A DNA stretch of 64,000 bases, taken from contig JAEWDM010000004.1 of the NCBI GenBank assembly GCA_023390115.1, forward strand, positions 57,743 to 121,742. The letters are read 5' to 3'. This DNA comes from Bacillota bacterium (lineage in GTDB: Bacteria; Bacillota; Clostridia; Acetivibrionales; DSM-27016). A model generated the notes under the pieces. That model was not told the DNA's origin. It did not search any database and saw only the letters and a list, made by a program, of their open reading frames with translations. A program made the position numbers and the translations under genes. Position 1 is the stretch's first letter. Every line of letters begins with the position of its first letter. Positions 42,892 to 51,013 of the stretch are shown here, in pieces.

Positions 42892-43257
42892 AATTAACCC
42901 CCTAACTTTAATATCCTGCCCTTTGTAAAGCTGCTCTTCTATAATTTTATAATATATATAATACCTATGTATATATTATAAAATACTATATTTTTTGGCC
43001 TAAATCAAGGTCGCTGAGTAGACATAACTTCTCTATTTTTGGTAAATTAAATAATTCTACAAATTTCTTATAAATAAAATTTTTGTTTTTTATACTTTTT
43101 TCTAGCATGCTCTTTTATTCCATAATTCAGCAAATATCCATATTTTACACCATAATTTTATTTATATTTACTCTTTTGGTAGATAATATTATTAACCTTA
43201 TATATTATTTTTAATTTTATATATTAACTGTAAAGTATTTGCAAGGAGGTATTTTCT
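42892..43257. other. Divergent intergenic region between the ROK kinase and the first XRE gene
   Basis: No gene is seen in 366 bases. A perfect 15-bp AT-rich inverted repeat (42944-42958 and 42970-42984) lies near the ROK kinase promoter. The last 65 bases match the region in front of the second XRE gene. Confidence 0.5.
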
Positions 43258-43587
43258 ATGGATGTTGATTATAGGGAAATCGGTTTAAGAATAAGAAAAG
43301 AAAGAACCGCATTAAAAATTTCGCGTGAAAAATTTGCAGAAATGATTGAGCTTTCGGTGAATTATGTAGGACAGATAGAACGGGGTGAAAAGAAATTCAG
43401 TGTTGAAACGATTGTTAAGATATCGGGCTGCCTTCATTCTTCGCTTGACTATCTTATTAAAGGTATAGATTTGCGCAGCAAGGAAAAGAGCGACGGTGAG
43501 CTTTCTTACCTTCTGGAAAAATGCTCTAAATATGAAACTGCTCTTATAACTGATGTAGTCAGAGTCATACTTCCTCACATGAAGTAA
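43258..43587 (+). CDS. XRE-family transcriptional regulator, first of a tandem pair
   Basis: The 109-residue protein has an N-terminal HTH_3 domain (about 7-66) with LSVNYVGQIERGEKKFSVET as the recognition part. A short helical C-terminus (ELSYLLEKCSKYET) may be used for dimerisation. The ribosome binding site is AAGGAGG. It is about 65-70 percent identical by eye to the next gene. Targets are unknown, but the duplicated upstream regions are candidate binding sites. Confidence 0.88.
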   Translation: MDVDYREIGLRIRKERTALKISREKFAEMIELSVNYVGQIERGEKKFSVETIVKISGCLHSSLDYLIKGIDLRSKEKSDGELSYLLEKCSKYETALITDVVRVILPHMK

Positions 43588-43705
43588 AAGTCTTCTTTTC
43601 TTTAAGATAGTTATATATAGCCTTATGGTGTATATTTAATTAATCCTTATATATTGTTTTTAATTTTACGCTGTACCAGTAAAGTATTTGCAGGAGGTAT
43701 TTTCA

Positions 43706-44038
43706 ATGGATCTGGATTATAAGAAAATTGGAGTAAGGGTACGAGCTGAAAGAAAGGCTCTGAACCTTTCTAGAGAAAAGTTTGCGGAAATTATCGATTT
43801 GTCGGTAAATTATGTAGGTCAGATTGAGCGAGGTGAAAAGAGATTTAGTGTAGACACCATCTGCAGAATATCCGAATGCCTTCACTCTTCTCTTGATTAC
43901 CTTATTAAAGGTGTGGATTTGCCAATTACGAACAAGGACGTAAGTGAGCTTTCGTATTTGCTGGACAAGTGCTCCAAATATGAAGCCAATCTGATAACCG
44001 ACGTAGTTAAGGTTCTGATCCCTCGTATAAAAGAATAG
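43706..44038 (+). CDS. XRE-family transcriptional regulator, second of a tandem pair
   Basis: The 110-residue protein is collinear with the one encoded 120 bases upstream, with the same HTH (LSVNYVGQIERGEKRFSVDT) and the same C-terminal segment (ELSYLLDKCSKYEA). About 65 bases before the start also match the first copy, including the ribosome binding site CAGGAGGTATTTTC. The pair therefore arose by duplication of gene plus promoter. The start at 43706 is chosen over an earlier in-frame codon for its ribosome binding site. Confidence 0.88.
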   Translation: MDLDYKKIGVRVRAERKALNLSREKFAEIIDLSVNYVGQIERGEKRFSVDTICRISECLHSSLDYLIKGVDLPITNKDVSELSYLLDKCSKYEANLITDVVKVLIPRIKE

Positions 44039-44086
44039 TTTACATATCAATAAAACGGAATAGAGCAGCTATTTCTTAAAGGCTTT

Positions 44087-44884
44087 TTACCTGTATTGCA
44101 GCCATAAAACTCCTGCAGCAAATATCCCCATGGCAAGGAGTATTTTGTAATCCGCTCCCATCATTTTTAACTGCTTCATTCTTGTTCTGCCTTCACTTCC
44201 CCTGTAGCATCTTGCTTCCATAGCAACAGCCAGCTCTTCCGCCCTTCTGAATGCACTTATAAATAAAGGCACCAATACAGGTATAAAGCTTTTCGCTCTC
44301 TGAACAAGATTTCCTGTGTCGAAATCCGCACCTCTGGCAGCCTGAGCTTTCATAATTTTATCGGTTTCTTCCAGTAGGGCGGGTATAAACCTTAAAGCTA
44401 TAGTCATCATCATAGCTATTTCATGTACCGGCATACCTGCCTTTTTTAAGGGACCCAATAAATTTTCAAGAGCATCTGTCAGCAATATAGGAGTTGTGGA
44501 AAGTGTCAGCAGAGATGTAGTAATAATCAGCAATGATAATCTTATTGCCATTTTCGCGGTAATATCCAGTCCCTCATATGTTATGTGTATAAATCTCCAT
44601 TCAAACATAACAGTACCCTTAGTAGTAAAAATGTTAATTGCAGCGGTAAACACTATTATAAGCATAACCGGCTTTAATCCTTTAAGCGTATATCGAAGCG
44701 GTATGCCTGAAGCTACTATAACGAGCAGTGTAAACATTGCTGTAATTGCAAAACATATGTATGAATTGACCAGTATTATTATAATCATATAGGCAAGAGT
44801 AGAAACTATTTTTGCTCTTGCATCGGCTCTGTGCAAAAACGAGTGCCCAGGTATATATTGCCCCAATGTAATATCCTTCAGCAT
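44087..44884 (-). CDS. ecfT: ECF transporter transmembrane subunit EcfT
   Basis: EcfT couples the two ATPases to the substrate-binding S component in vitamin uptake. The 265-residue protein has about five membrane helices and the two coupling motifs with Ala-Arg-Gly (AAQAARGADFDTG near residue 180 region and VAMEARCYRG). It follows ecfA2 by 16 bases. No S component gene is adjacent, so this is a shared group II energising module. Confidence 0.95.
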   Translation of the reverse strand: MLKDITLGQYIPGHSFLHRADARAKIVSTLAYMIIIILVNSYICFAITAMFTLLVIVASGIPLRYTLKGLKPVMLIIVFTAAINIFTTKGTVMFEWRFIHITYEGLDITAKMAIRLSLLIITTSLLTLSTTPILLTDALENLLGPLKKAGMPVHEIAMMMTIALRFIPALLEETDKIMKAQAARGADFDTGNLVQRAKSFIPVLVPLFISAFRRAEELAVAMEARCYRGSEGRTRMKQLKMMGADYKILLAMGIFAAGVLWLQYR

Positions 44885-44900
44885 ATGATTTCTCCAATCG

Positions 44901-45743
44901 CTATTTTTTCAAATACTTTAATATTTCTCTTTTGGCCTCCTGTACCGTAAATATATTATCATTTAAATAAGGCACTACGGTCTTCAGCTTTTTCATAAGG
45001 TGTGTGATTTGCGGTGCGGAAAGGCCTATTTTTTCTAATTCAACAGCATCCTTAAATATTTCGCCGGCGCTTCCCTGCATCTGTATTTTACCATCACTCA
45101 TTACAATTATTCTTTGCGCCAGCCTTGCGACATCCTCCATACTATGGGAAACTAAAATAATGGTTATATTGAGCTGCCTGTGCATGCGGGATATGAATTG
45201 AAAAACCTCATCTCTACCTTGCGGGTCAAGCCCGGCAGTCGGTTCATCCAATATCAGTATCGAAGGCTTCATTGCAACTACTCCGGCTATAGCGACTCTG
45301 CGCTTTTGTCCTCCTGACAGCTCAAATGGCGACTTATCAAGAATTGAAGATTCAATACCTACGATCGAGACAGCCTCCCTAACCCTCATTTCGATTTCAC
45401 TTTCCGTAAATCCCTGCTTCTCCAGGCCAAAGGCTATATCCTTATAAACCGTTTCTTCAAACAGTTGATGCTCCGGATATTGAAATACCATTCCAACATG
45501 CCTTCTCAGCTCTTTTAATTCCTTTCCCCGGGTATCAATGCCATTAATACAGACCTTACCCGAAGAAGGCTTAATAAGCCCGTTAAAATGCTGTACAAGA
45601 GTTGATTTCCCCGAGCCGGTATGTCCTATTATGGCAAGGAATTCCCCATCCTTAATTTCTAAGCTGACATTCTTTAACGCGTCCTTCTCAAATGGACTGC
45701 CCTTCATATATGTATATGTTACGCCCTCTGCCGTTATTGGCAT
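44901..45743 (-). CDS. ecfA2: ECF transporter ATPase EcfA2
   Basis: The 280-residue ABC ATPase has Walker A GHTGSGKST, the signature LSGGQKRRVAIAG and Walker B ILILDEPTAGLD. A C-terminal dimerisation extension typical of EcfA follows. It acts with EcfA1 and EcfT at the cytoplasmic side of the membrane. It begins 35 bases after ecfA1. Gene order ecfA1-ecfA2-ecfT behind rplQ is conserved in Firmicutes. Confidence 0.95.
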   Translation of the reverse strand: MPITAEGVTYTYMKGSPFEKDALKNVSLEIKDGEFLAIIGHTGSGKSTLVQHFNGLIKPSSGKVCINGIDTRGKELKELRRHVGMVFQYPEHQLFEETVYKDIAFGLEKQGFTESEIEMRVREAVSIVGIESSILDKSPFELSGGQKRRVAIAGVVAMKPSILILDEPTAGLDPQGRDEVFQFISRMHRQLNITIILVSHSMEDVARLAQRIIVMSDGKIQMQGSAGEIFKDAVELEKIGLSAPQITHLMKKLKTVVPYLNDNIFTVQEAKREILKYLKK

Positions 45744-45778
45744 AATTGCCTCCTAATATCCCATTTCGTAAAAATCCC

Positions 45779-46636
45779 TTATTTTGCCAAAAGCTCTTTT
45801 CTCAATACATCAAATGCTTCATCCACAGTCAAAATATCATCAGGAAGCTCGCAGCCTTCCTTATTCAGCTCATTAAACAGCTCTGTCACCTGAGGCACGT
45901 CAAGGCCTGCCGCTTTAATATTTTCTACCTGCGAAAACACCCTTTTGGGAGTATCATCCATAATAATCCTGCCCTCTTCAATTATAATAACTCTGTCGGC
46001 AAGAGCAGCCTCGTCCATATGATGCGTTATATGAATAATGGTTATTTTGTCATCCTTATTCAGGCTCTTTATTGTCTGCATAACCTCTTTTCTTCCCACG
46101 GGATCAAGCATAGAGGTCGCCTCGTCAAAAATAATACACTCAGGCTTCATAGCAAGAACTCCCGCTATAGCCACTTTTTGCTTCTGCCCTCCTGACAAAA
46201 GATGAGGAGCGTTATTCCTGTATTCGAAAAGCCCTACACTTTTAAGGCTTTGGTCCACACGCTTCCTGATTTCTTGAGGAAGTATTCCTATATTTTCAGG
46301 TCCAAAAGCCACATCCTCTTCAACAACGGTTCCAACTATCTGGTTATCGGGATTCTGAAAAACCATTCCGGCGGATCTTCTTATTTCCCACAAGGCATTT
46401 TCACCGCGGGTATCAAGCCCTACCACATGCATTACCCCTTCTGCTGGCAGCAAAAGTGCGTTCATCAATCTTGAAAGAGTGGACTTACCCGAGCCGTTGC
46501 GGCCTAATACAACAACAAACTGTCCTTTTTCTATATTAATATTTATATTTGACAGTGCCTTAAGGTCGTCATCCTTGTCGGTCCTGGATTTATATATATA
46601 GCTTACACTTTCAGCCTTAATAATATCATTGTCCAT
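45779..46636 (-). CDS. ecfA1: ECF transporter ATPase EcfA1
   Basis: The 285-residue ABC ATPase has Walker A GRNGSGKST, signature LSGGQKQKVAIAG and Walker B CIIFDEATSMLDP. The Glu/Ala pattern after Walker B fits EcfA1. It follows rplQ by 122 bases, and that space holds a long hairpin. Transcription may therefore be partly separated from the ribosomal operon. Confidence 0.95.
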   Translation of the reverse strand: MDNDIIKAESVSYIYKSRTDKDDDLKALSNININIEKGQFVVVLGRNGSGKSTLSRLMNALLLPAEGVMHVVGLDTRGENALWEIRRSAGMVFQNPDNQIVGTVVEEDVAFGPENIGILPQEIRKRVDQSLKSVGLFEYRNNAPHLLSGGQKQKVAIAGVLAMKPECIIFDEATSMLDPVGRKEVMQTIKSLNKDDKITIIHITHHMDEAALADRVIIIEEGRIIMDDTPKRVFSQVENIKAAGLDVPQVTELFNELNKEGCELPDDILTVDEAFDVLRKELLAK

Positions 46637-46663
46637 AAATTCTCCGTTTAAAATATAAAATTA

Positions 46664-46730
46664 GGGATTAAGCGCAGCATTACATCAAGGAGCTTATTTT
46701 AGCGCTCCTCTATAATGTCATCTTAATCCC
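46664..46730 (-). other. Long structured element directly downstream of rplQ
   Basis: GGGATTAAG / CTTAATCCC (46664-46672 and 46722-46730) closes a structure with inner stems CATTA / TAATG and AGGAGC / GCTCCT. It has no T tract, so it is not a typical terminator. L17 downstream elements are known 3' RNA structures in lactic acid bacteria and Listeria, and this may be an analogue. Confidence 0.55.
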
Positions 46731-46758
46731 ATCATAATTTTATAACTAACTTATGCCT

Positions 46759-47289
46759 TTACACAAGCTCCAATATTACAACCTCTGCCGCATCTCCTCT
46801 TCTGGGACCAAGCTTGTATATTCTGGTGTAGCCTCCATTCTTTTCTTTGTACTTAGGGGCTATCTCATCAAAAATTTTATCGGCAATATTTATTACTTTT
46901 CCTTCTTCATCCTTAATCCTGTATACCCAGTTCATTATCTGCCTTCTGGCATGAAGTCTGGAAGCACTGTCAACCCTTATCATGTCGGTTTTCTCTTCCC
47001 TGTCCACCACCTCATACTTCCTGTCATTTTTGGAAGTGGCGGTCTTTGTGATTTTTTTGCCATCGCTGTCCAGCTTTGCAGTAGTTACCTTTACTTGTTT
47101 GGAAGTAAAGCTGTCTACTTCTTTAATAGCTGTAGCAATCAGCTTTTCAGCAATATTTTTGACTTCTTTAGCTCTGGCTTCGGTAGTCTGTATTTTACCT
47201 GTTTTAAACAGTGACGTTACAAGGCCTTTTAAAATAGCTTTCCTTTGGTCGGTAGCACGTCCCAGCTTTCTTTGTAGTGCCATTGCCAT
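46759..47289 (-). CDS. rplQ: 50S ribosomal protein L17 with internal insertion
   Basis: The bL17 core is clear at both ends: LQRKLGRATDQRKAILKGL and TKIYKLGPRRGDAAE-type ending (YTRIYKLGPRRGDAA). At 176 residues it is about 55-60 longer than the common bL17. The extra part is a Lys/Asp/Glu/Thr-rich segment at about 60-115, between the TTEARAKEVKNIAEKLI helix and SRLHARRQIMNWV. Longer L17 proteins occur in other clostridia. It ends the alpha operon after rpoA. Confidence 0.96.
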   Translation of the reverse strand: MAMALQRKLGRATDQRKAILKGLVTSLFKTGKIQTTEARAKEVKNIAEKLIATAIKEVDSFTSKQVKVTTAKLDSDGKKITKTATSKNDRKYEVVDREEKTDMIRVDSASRLHARRQIMNWVYRIKDEEGKVINIADKIFDEIAPKYKEKNGGYTRIYKLGPRRGDAAEVVILELV

Positions 47290-47310
47290 ACCCTCCTTTA
47301 TCTTTAAATT

Positions 47311-48261
47311 CTACTCCTCACTGGGAGCAAGAGACAGCCCCAGAGCCTGCATTTTCTGGAGAACCTCCTCAAGAGATTTTCTTCCGAGATTTCTGACCTT
47401 CATCATATCTTCCTCAGTCCTGTTGGTTAAGTCCTCAACAGTATTTATTCCCGCTCTCTTTAAGCAGTTGTAAGACCTGACTGAAAGGTCAAGCTCCTCT
47501 ATAGTCATCTCAAGCACTTTTTCTTTTTTTGTTTCTTCCTTCTCCACCATTATCTCAGTATGCTTTGCATGATCCGATAAATCGATGAATAGATTAAGGT
47601 GCTCATTTAAAATTTTTGCCCCAAGGCTTATAGCCTCATCAGGCTTAATGCTCCCATCGGTCCAAATCTCCAACGTAAGCCTGTCATAATCCGTAACCTG
47701 GCCTACACGTGTATTTTCTACCATATAATTAACCTTTTTAGCCGGCGTATATATGGAGTCTACAGGAATGATTCCTATAGGCTGGCCCGCCTGCTTGTTT
47801 TTTTCGGCAGATATATATCCCCTGCCCTTGTTCAAGGTTAATTCCATGTAAAGCCTGTGCTCCCCGTTTAAGGTTGCAATATGCATATCCGGATTTAAAA
47901 TCTCAACGTCTGCATCGGCCTTTATATCTCCCGCCGTAACCGGTCCTTCACCGTCAGCATCAATATAAACAATCTTCTGGCCTTCACTGTGCATTTTTAA
48001 GGATAATCCCTTGACATTGAGAATAATTTCAGTTACATCCTCAACCACCCCAGGTATGGTGGAAAACTCGTGAAGCACTCCGTCAATTTTTATAGAGGTG
48101 ACCGCAACTCCAGGCAAAGACGACAAAAGAATTCTTCTGAGCGAATTTCCAAGAGTCGTACCATATCCTCTCTCAAGAGGCTCTATAACAAATTTACCAT
48201 AGGTATTGTCTTCACTTCCGGCAACACACTCAATTTTAGGTTTTTCTATTTCTATCACCAA
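47311..48261 (-). CDS. rpoA: RNA polymerase alpha subunit
   Basis: The 316-residue protein has the N-terminal assembly domain (FVIEPLERGYGTTLGNSLRR is its core) and a linker. The C-terminal domain (about 245-310, RSYNCLKRAGINTVEDLT and LGRKSLEEV) contacts DNA and activators. Length and position between rpsD and rplQ are standard. The 184 bases before it contain two loose inverted repeats and no clear promoter. Confidence 0.98.
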   Translation of the reverse strand: MVIEIEKPKIECVAGSEDNTYGKFVIEPLERGYGTTLGNSLRRILLSSLPGVAVTSIKIDGVLHEFSTIPGVVEDVTEIILNVKGLSLKMHSEGQKIVYIDADGEGPVTAGDIKADADVEILNPDMHIATLNGEHRLYMELTLNKGRGYISAEKNKQAGQPIGIIPVDSIYTPAKKVNYMVENTRVGQVTDYDRLTLEIWTDGSIKPDEAISLGAKILNEHLNLFIDLSDHAKHTEIMVEKEETKKEKVLEMTIEELDLSVRSYNCLKRAGINTVEDLTNRTEEDMMKVRNLGRKSLEEVLQKMQALGLSLAPSEE

Positions 48262-48445
48262 AAACCCTCCCTTTTTAATCTTATTCCTTAAGCTTTCAGC
48301 ATTTGTCTAATGCTTAAAACCTTTTATTTTGAGGGCAACTGATTCATAATTAGCAATATCTGGCGTGTATTATTTAAAAATAATCTTCTTTTGGCTTTCA
48401 TAAAATTTCAGTTGCTGTTCCAAATATACGATATAAAAACAATCA

Positions 48446-49072
48446 TTACTTGGAATATAACTCGACTATAAGGTGCTCCTTCAATGGTAAATCTATGTCT
48501 TCTCTGGAAGGAAGAGCTACCACCTTGCCAGTCAAATTGTCAGCATCAAATTCAAGCCATTTGGGTATGACCTTGCTTCCTGTGATTTCCGAAACAGCCT
48601 TTATTTTGGGCGAATTTCTGCTTGTTTCCTTTACTGCAATAACATCTCCTACCTTAAGCAGATAAGAAGGAATATTTACCTTGCGGTTATTAACTGTAAA
48701 GTGAGCATGATTCACAAGCTGTCTGGCCTCCGGCCTGGAGGTTGCAAGACCAAGCCTGCATATTACATTATCAAGTCTGGTCTCCAGTATCTGAAGCAAA
48801 TTCTCGCCGGTAATTCCTTTTTTGCTGGCAGCCATCTCAAAGTATTTATTGAATTGTCCTTCAAGAACTCCATAGAACCTTCTGGCCTTCTGTTTTTCCC
48901 GAAGCTGTATTCCATATTCAGAAAGCTTCTTTTTCTGCTGCCCGTGCTGCCCGGGAGAATAAGGCCTTCTTGAAATTGAACACTTATTTGTATAGCATCT
49001 TTCGCCTTTTAAGAAAAGCTTATCCCCTTCTCTGCGGCAAAGTCTGCATGATGCATCAGTATATCTTGCCAT
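48446..49072 (-). CDS. rpsD: 30S ribosomal protein S4 (zinc-binding form)
   Basis: The 208-residue uS4 begins MARYTDASCRLCRREG and has a Cys4 zinc site (CxxC then CYTNKC). The S4 RNA-binding domain (LDNVICRLGLATSRPEARQL) follows. S4 nucleates 30S assembly. It lies between rpsK and rpoA, and short hairpins flank it on both sides. Confidence 0.98.
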   Translation of the reverse strand: MARYTDASCRLCRREGDKLFLKGERCYTNKCSISRRPYSPGQHGQQKKKLSEYGIQLREKQKARRFYGVLEGQFNKYFEMAASKKGITGENLLQILETRLDNVICRLGLATSRPEARQLVNHAHFTVNNRKVNIPSYLLKVGDVIAVKETSRNSPKIKAVSEITGSKVIPKWLEFDADNLTGKVVALPSREDIDLPLKEHLIVELYSK

Positions 49073-49165
49073 CTAAGCTTTACACCTCCATAAATTAATA
49101 GGCAATTAATATATAACCGGCAACATCTTCTTTACGTTGCCAACGATAATTTATAAAATTGCATT

Positions 49166-49570
49166 TTATACTCTTCTTCTCTTAGGCGGCCTGCAGCCAT
49201 TATGAGGAATAGGAGTGACATCCTTTATAAGGCTGACCTCAAGTCCGGCAGCCTGTAATGCTCTTATTGCAGCCTCTCTGCCTGCACCAGGCCCTTTTAC
49301 GTATACCTCTACGGTTTTTAATCCATGCTCCATTGCAGATCTGGCGGCAGTCTCAGCCGCCGTCTGGGCAGCAAAGGGAGTGCTTTTTTTTGAACCTCTG
49401 AATCCCAGCCCGCCTGCACTGGCCCATGAAAGAGCATTTCCCGCAGTATCTGTCAAAGTAACTATTGTATTATTAAACGTAGAACGTATATGCGCCGCCC
49501 CACGCTCAATATTTTTACGCTCTCTTCTTTTTCTGGTTACCCTTTTTGCACCAGCAGTTTTAGTTGCCAT
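49166..49570 (-). CDS. rpsK: 30S ribosomal protein S11
   Basis: The 134-residue uS11 contains AHIRSTFNNTIVTLTD and the C-terminal IPHNGCRPPKRRRV, both diagnostic. It forms part of the 30S platform near the Shine-Dalgarno helix. It starts 21 bases after rpsM. Confidence 0.98.
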   Translation of the reverse strand: MATKTAGAKRVTRKRRERKNIERGAAHIRSTFNNTIVTLTDTAGNALSWASAGGLGFRGSKKSTPFAAQTAAETAARSAMEHGLKTVEVYVKGPGAGREAAIRALQAAGLEVSLIKDVTPIPHNGCRPPKRRRV

Positions 49571-49591
49571 TTAACAGCCAACCTCCTTCAA

Positions 49592-49963
49592 CTATTTCTT
49601 TCTCTGTACTCCAACAGTCTTCTTTGGACCCTTTCTGGTCCTTGCGTTGGTTTTTGTTTTCTGGCCCCTTACAGGAAGCCCCATCCTATGTCTCCTGCCT
49701 CTATAGCAGCCAATTTCTATAAGTCTTTTGATATTTAAGGCAATCTCTCTTCTCAAGTCACCTTCAACTTTATGATCTCTATCAATATTTTCTCTTAATC
49801 TGCTTATCTCATCATCCGTCAGGTCTCTTACTCTTGTATCAGGATTTATACCAGTTTTAGAGAGAATTTGATTAGATTTAGCCCTTCCTATTCCATAAAT
49901 ATAAGTCAACCCGATTTCTACCCTTTTTTCTCTGGGCAAGTCAACTCCATTAATACGAGCCAT
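49592..49963 (-). CDS. rpsM: 30S ribosomal protein S13
   Basis: The 123-residue uS13 starts MARINGVDLPREKRVEIGL and ends with the basic RKGPKKTVGVQRKK tail that touches the P-site tRNA. The start at 49963 has GGAGG upstream. The much longer open frame through it comes from a MITE-like insertion upstream and is not coding. Confidence 0.98.
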   Translation of the reverse strand: MARINGVDLPREKRVEIGLTYIYGIGRAKSNQILSKTGINPDTRVRDLTDDEISRLRENIDRDHKVEGDLRREIALNIKRLIEIGCYRGRRHRMGLPVRGQKTKTNARTRKGPKKTVGVQRKK

Positions 49964-49987
49964 CCTCTTTGCACCTCCGCTTAATTT

Positions 49988-50285
49988 AATTGACAATTGA
50001 TAATTGACAATTGCCAACCCGATTTGCAACCTACCGACATGTAACTTCCAGCCCGTCAATAAAGGCAGGTTCTTCGCTTGTAGGTCAGTCATTTTAAATT
50101 TTGTATATAAAATATCATCAGAAAACATAATTACCTCTATTAATTTAAAGGTATTATGCAGCCGCTCCCCGATGAAATTTTTACACTTAACCCGCTTGAT
50201 AATCAACTATTTATAATATTACATTGCCAGACTAAATCGGCAATGCTATTATTATACATTGTCAATTGTCAATTATCAATTATTT
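49988..50285. mobile_element. MITE-like element between rpmJ and rpsM
   Basis: The ends carry a 19-bp exact inverted repeat, AATTGATAATTGACAATTG at 49995-50013 and its complement at 50263-50281. Each end is itself made of repeated ATTGACAATTG-like units. The interior, about 250 bases, encodes nothing but includes a CATTGCC / GGCAATG hairpin. No transposase is present. It enlarges a gap that is normally a few tens of bases. This length also accounts for the full space between rpmJ and rpsM. Confidence 0.7.
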
Positions 50286-50287
50286 TT

Positions 50288-50401
50288 TTATCCTTGCTTT
50301 TGCTTATGCTTAGGATTTTCGCAGATAACCATTACTCTGCCTTTTCTTTTTATTATCTTACACTTCTCACATATTGGTTTAACAGATGGTTTAACCTTCA
50401 T
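50288..50401 (-). CDS. rpmJ: 50S ribosomal protein L36
   Basis: The 37-residue bL36 reads MKVKPSVKPICEKCKII at its start and ends in HKQKQG. It has the zinc ligands Cys, Cys, Cys and His in CEKC...VICENPKH. The ribosome binding site GGAGG lies just upstream and infA is 16 bases before it. It was found by direct translation between infA and rpsM. Confidence 0.97.
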   Translation of the reverse strand: MKVKPSVKPICEKCKIIKRKGRVMVICENPKHKQKQG

Positions 50402-50417
50402 ATCAAATTCTCCTCCT

Positions 50418-50636
50418 TTACTTAGCTCTCCATGTTATCCTACCACGAGTCAAATCATAAGGAGATAATTCTATAGTAACTTTGTCTCCTGGTAAAATTC
50501 TTATGAAATTCATTCTTAACTTACCCGACACATGAGCCAAAACCTTATGCCCGTTATCCAGCTCCACCTGAAACATGGCATTGGGCAATGCTTCAATTAT
50601 CTTACCCTCTACTTCAATTACATCTTCCTTAGACAA
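50418..50636 (-). CDS. infA: Translation initiation factor IF-1
   Basis: The 72-residue S1-like OB-fold protein starts MSKEDVIEVEGKIIEALPNA and ends TRGRITWRAK. IF-1 blocks the A site during initiation. Position between map/KOW gene and rpmJ is standard in Firmicutes. Confidence 0.98.
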   Translation of the reverse strand: MSKEDVIEVEGKIIEALPNAMFQVELDNGHKVLAHVSGKLRMNFIRILPGDKVTIELSPYDLTRGRITWRAK

Positions 50637-50658
50637 CCTAAAACCTCCTTACAGGTAC

Positions 50659-50940
50659 TCAGCCATTGATGGCATTTTCCCTGCCATCTACATCCGCCAA
50701 GGCTTTTCTTATATCTGAATTTGTCACTTTCATCCCATTTTTCAGCTTTTCATTTAAAGCACCCAAAACCTCGCCGGTGAGCCTTAAATGCTTCAGCTTC
50801 TTTTTCTTAGGTCTTTCAATCCTTCTCAAGGCCCCATCAGCAATCATGACATATGACTCGTCAACAAGCTCTATTATAACAAACCTCTTAGAGGCATCAC
50901 GCCCAACCTTGGAATATACAACCTCTCCCAATGCAATCAC
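50659..50940 (-). CDS. KOW-domain RNA-binding protein of the L14e/L6e-like type
   Basis: The protein of about 93 residues has an N-terminal KOW motif (LGEVVYSKVGRDASKRFVII) followed by a basic KKKKLKHLRL segment and a helical end. This small family sits between map and infA in many clostridia and is compared to archaeal and eukaryotic L14e. The function, possibly ribosome-associated RNA binding, is unproven. The start is uncertain: GTG at 50940 and TTG at 50943 both suit the GAGGTG ribosome binding site, and an upstream ATG is also in frame. Confidence 0.85.
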   Translation of the reverse strand: MIALGEVVYSKVGRDASKRFVIIELVDESYVMIADGALRRIERPKKKKLKHLRLTGEVLGALNEKLKNGMKVTNSDIRKALADVDGRENAING

Positions 50941-51013
50941 CAATAACATCACCTCTGTAGACTGCACAACACATCACTCCGGTTTTTTTAAGAACAAAAC
51001 TCTTGCTGTGCCA

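Noticed and set aside
49964..50206. 81-codon N-terminal extension of S13
   Set aside because: The extension is the translation of the MITE-like element. The true start at 49963 has its own ribosome binding site and matches the family.
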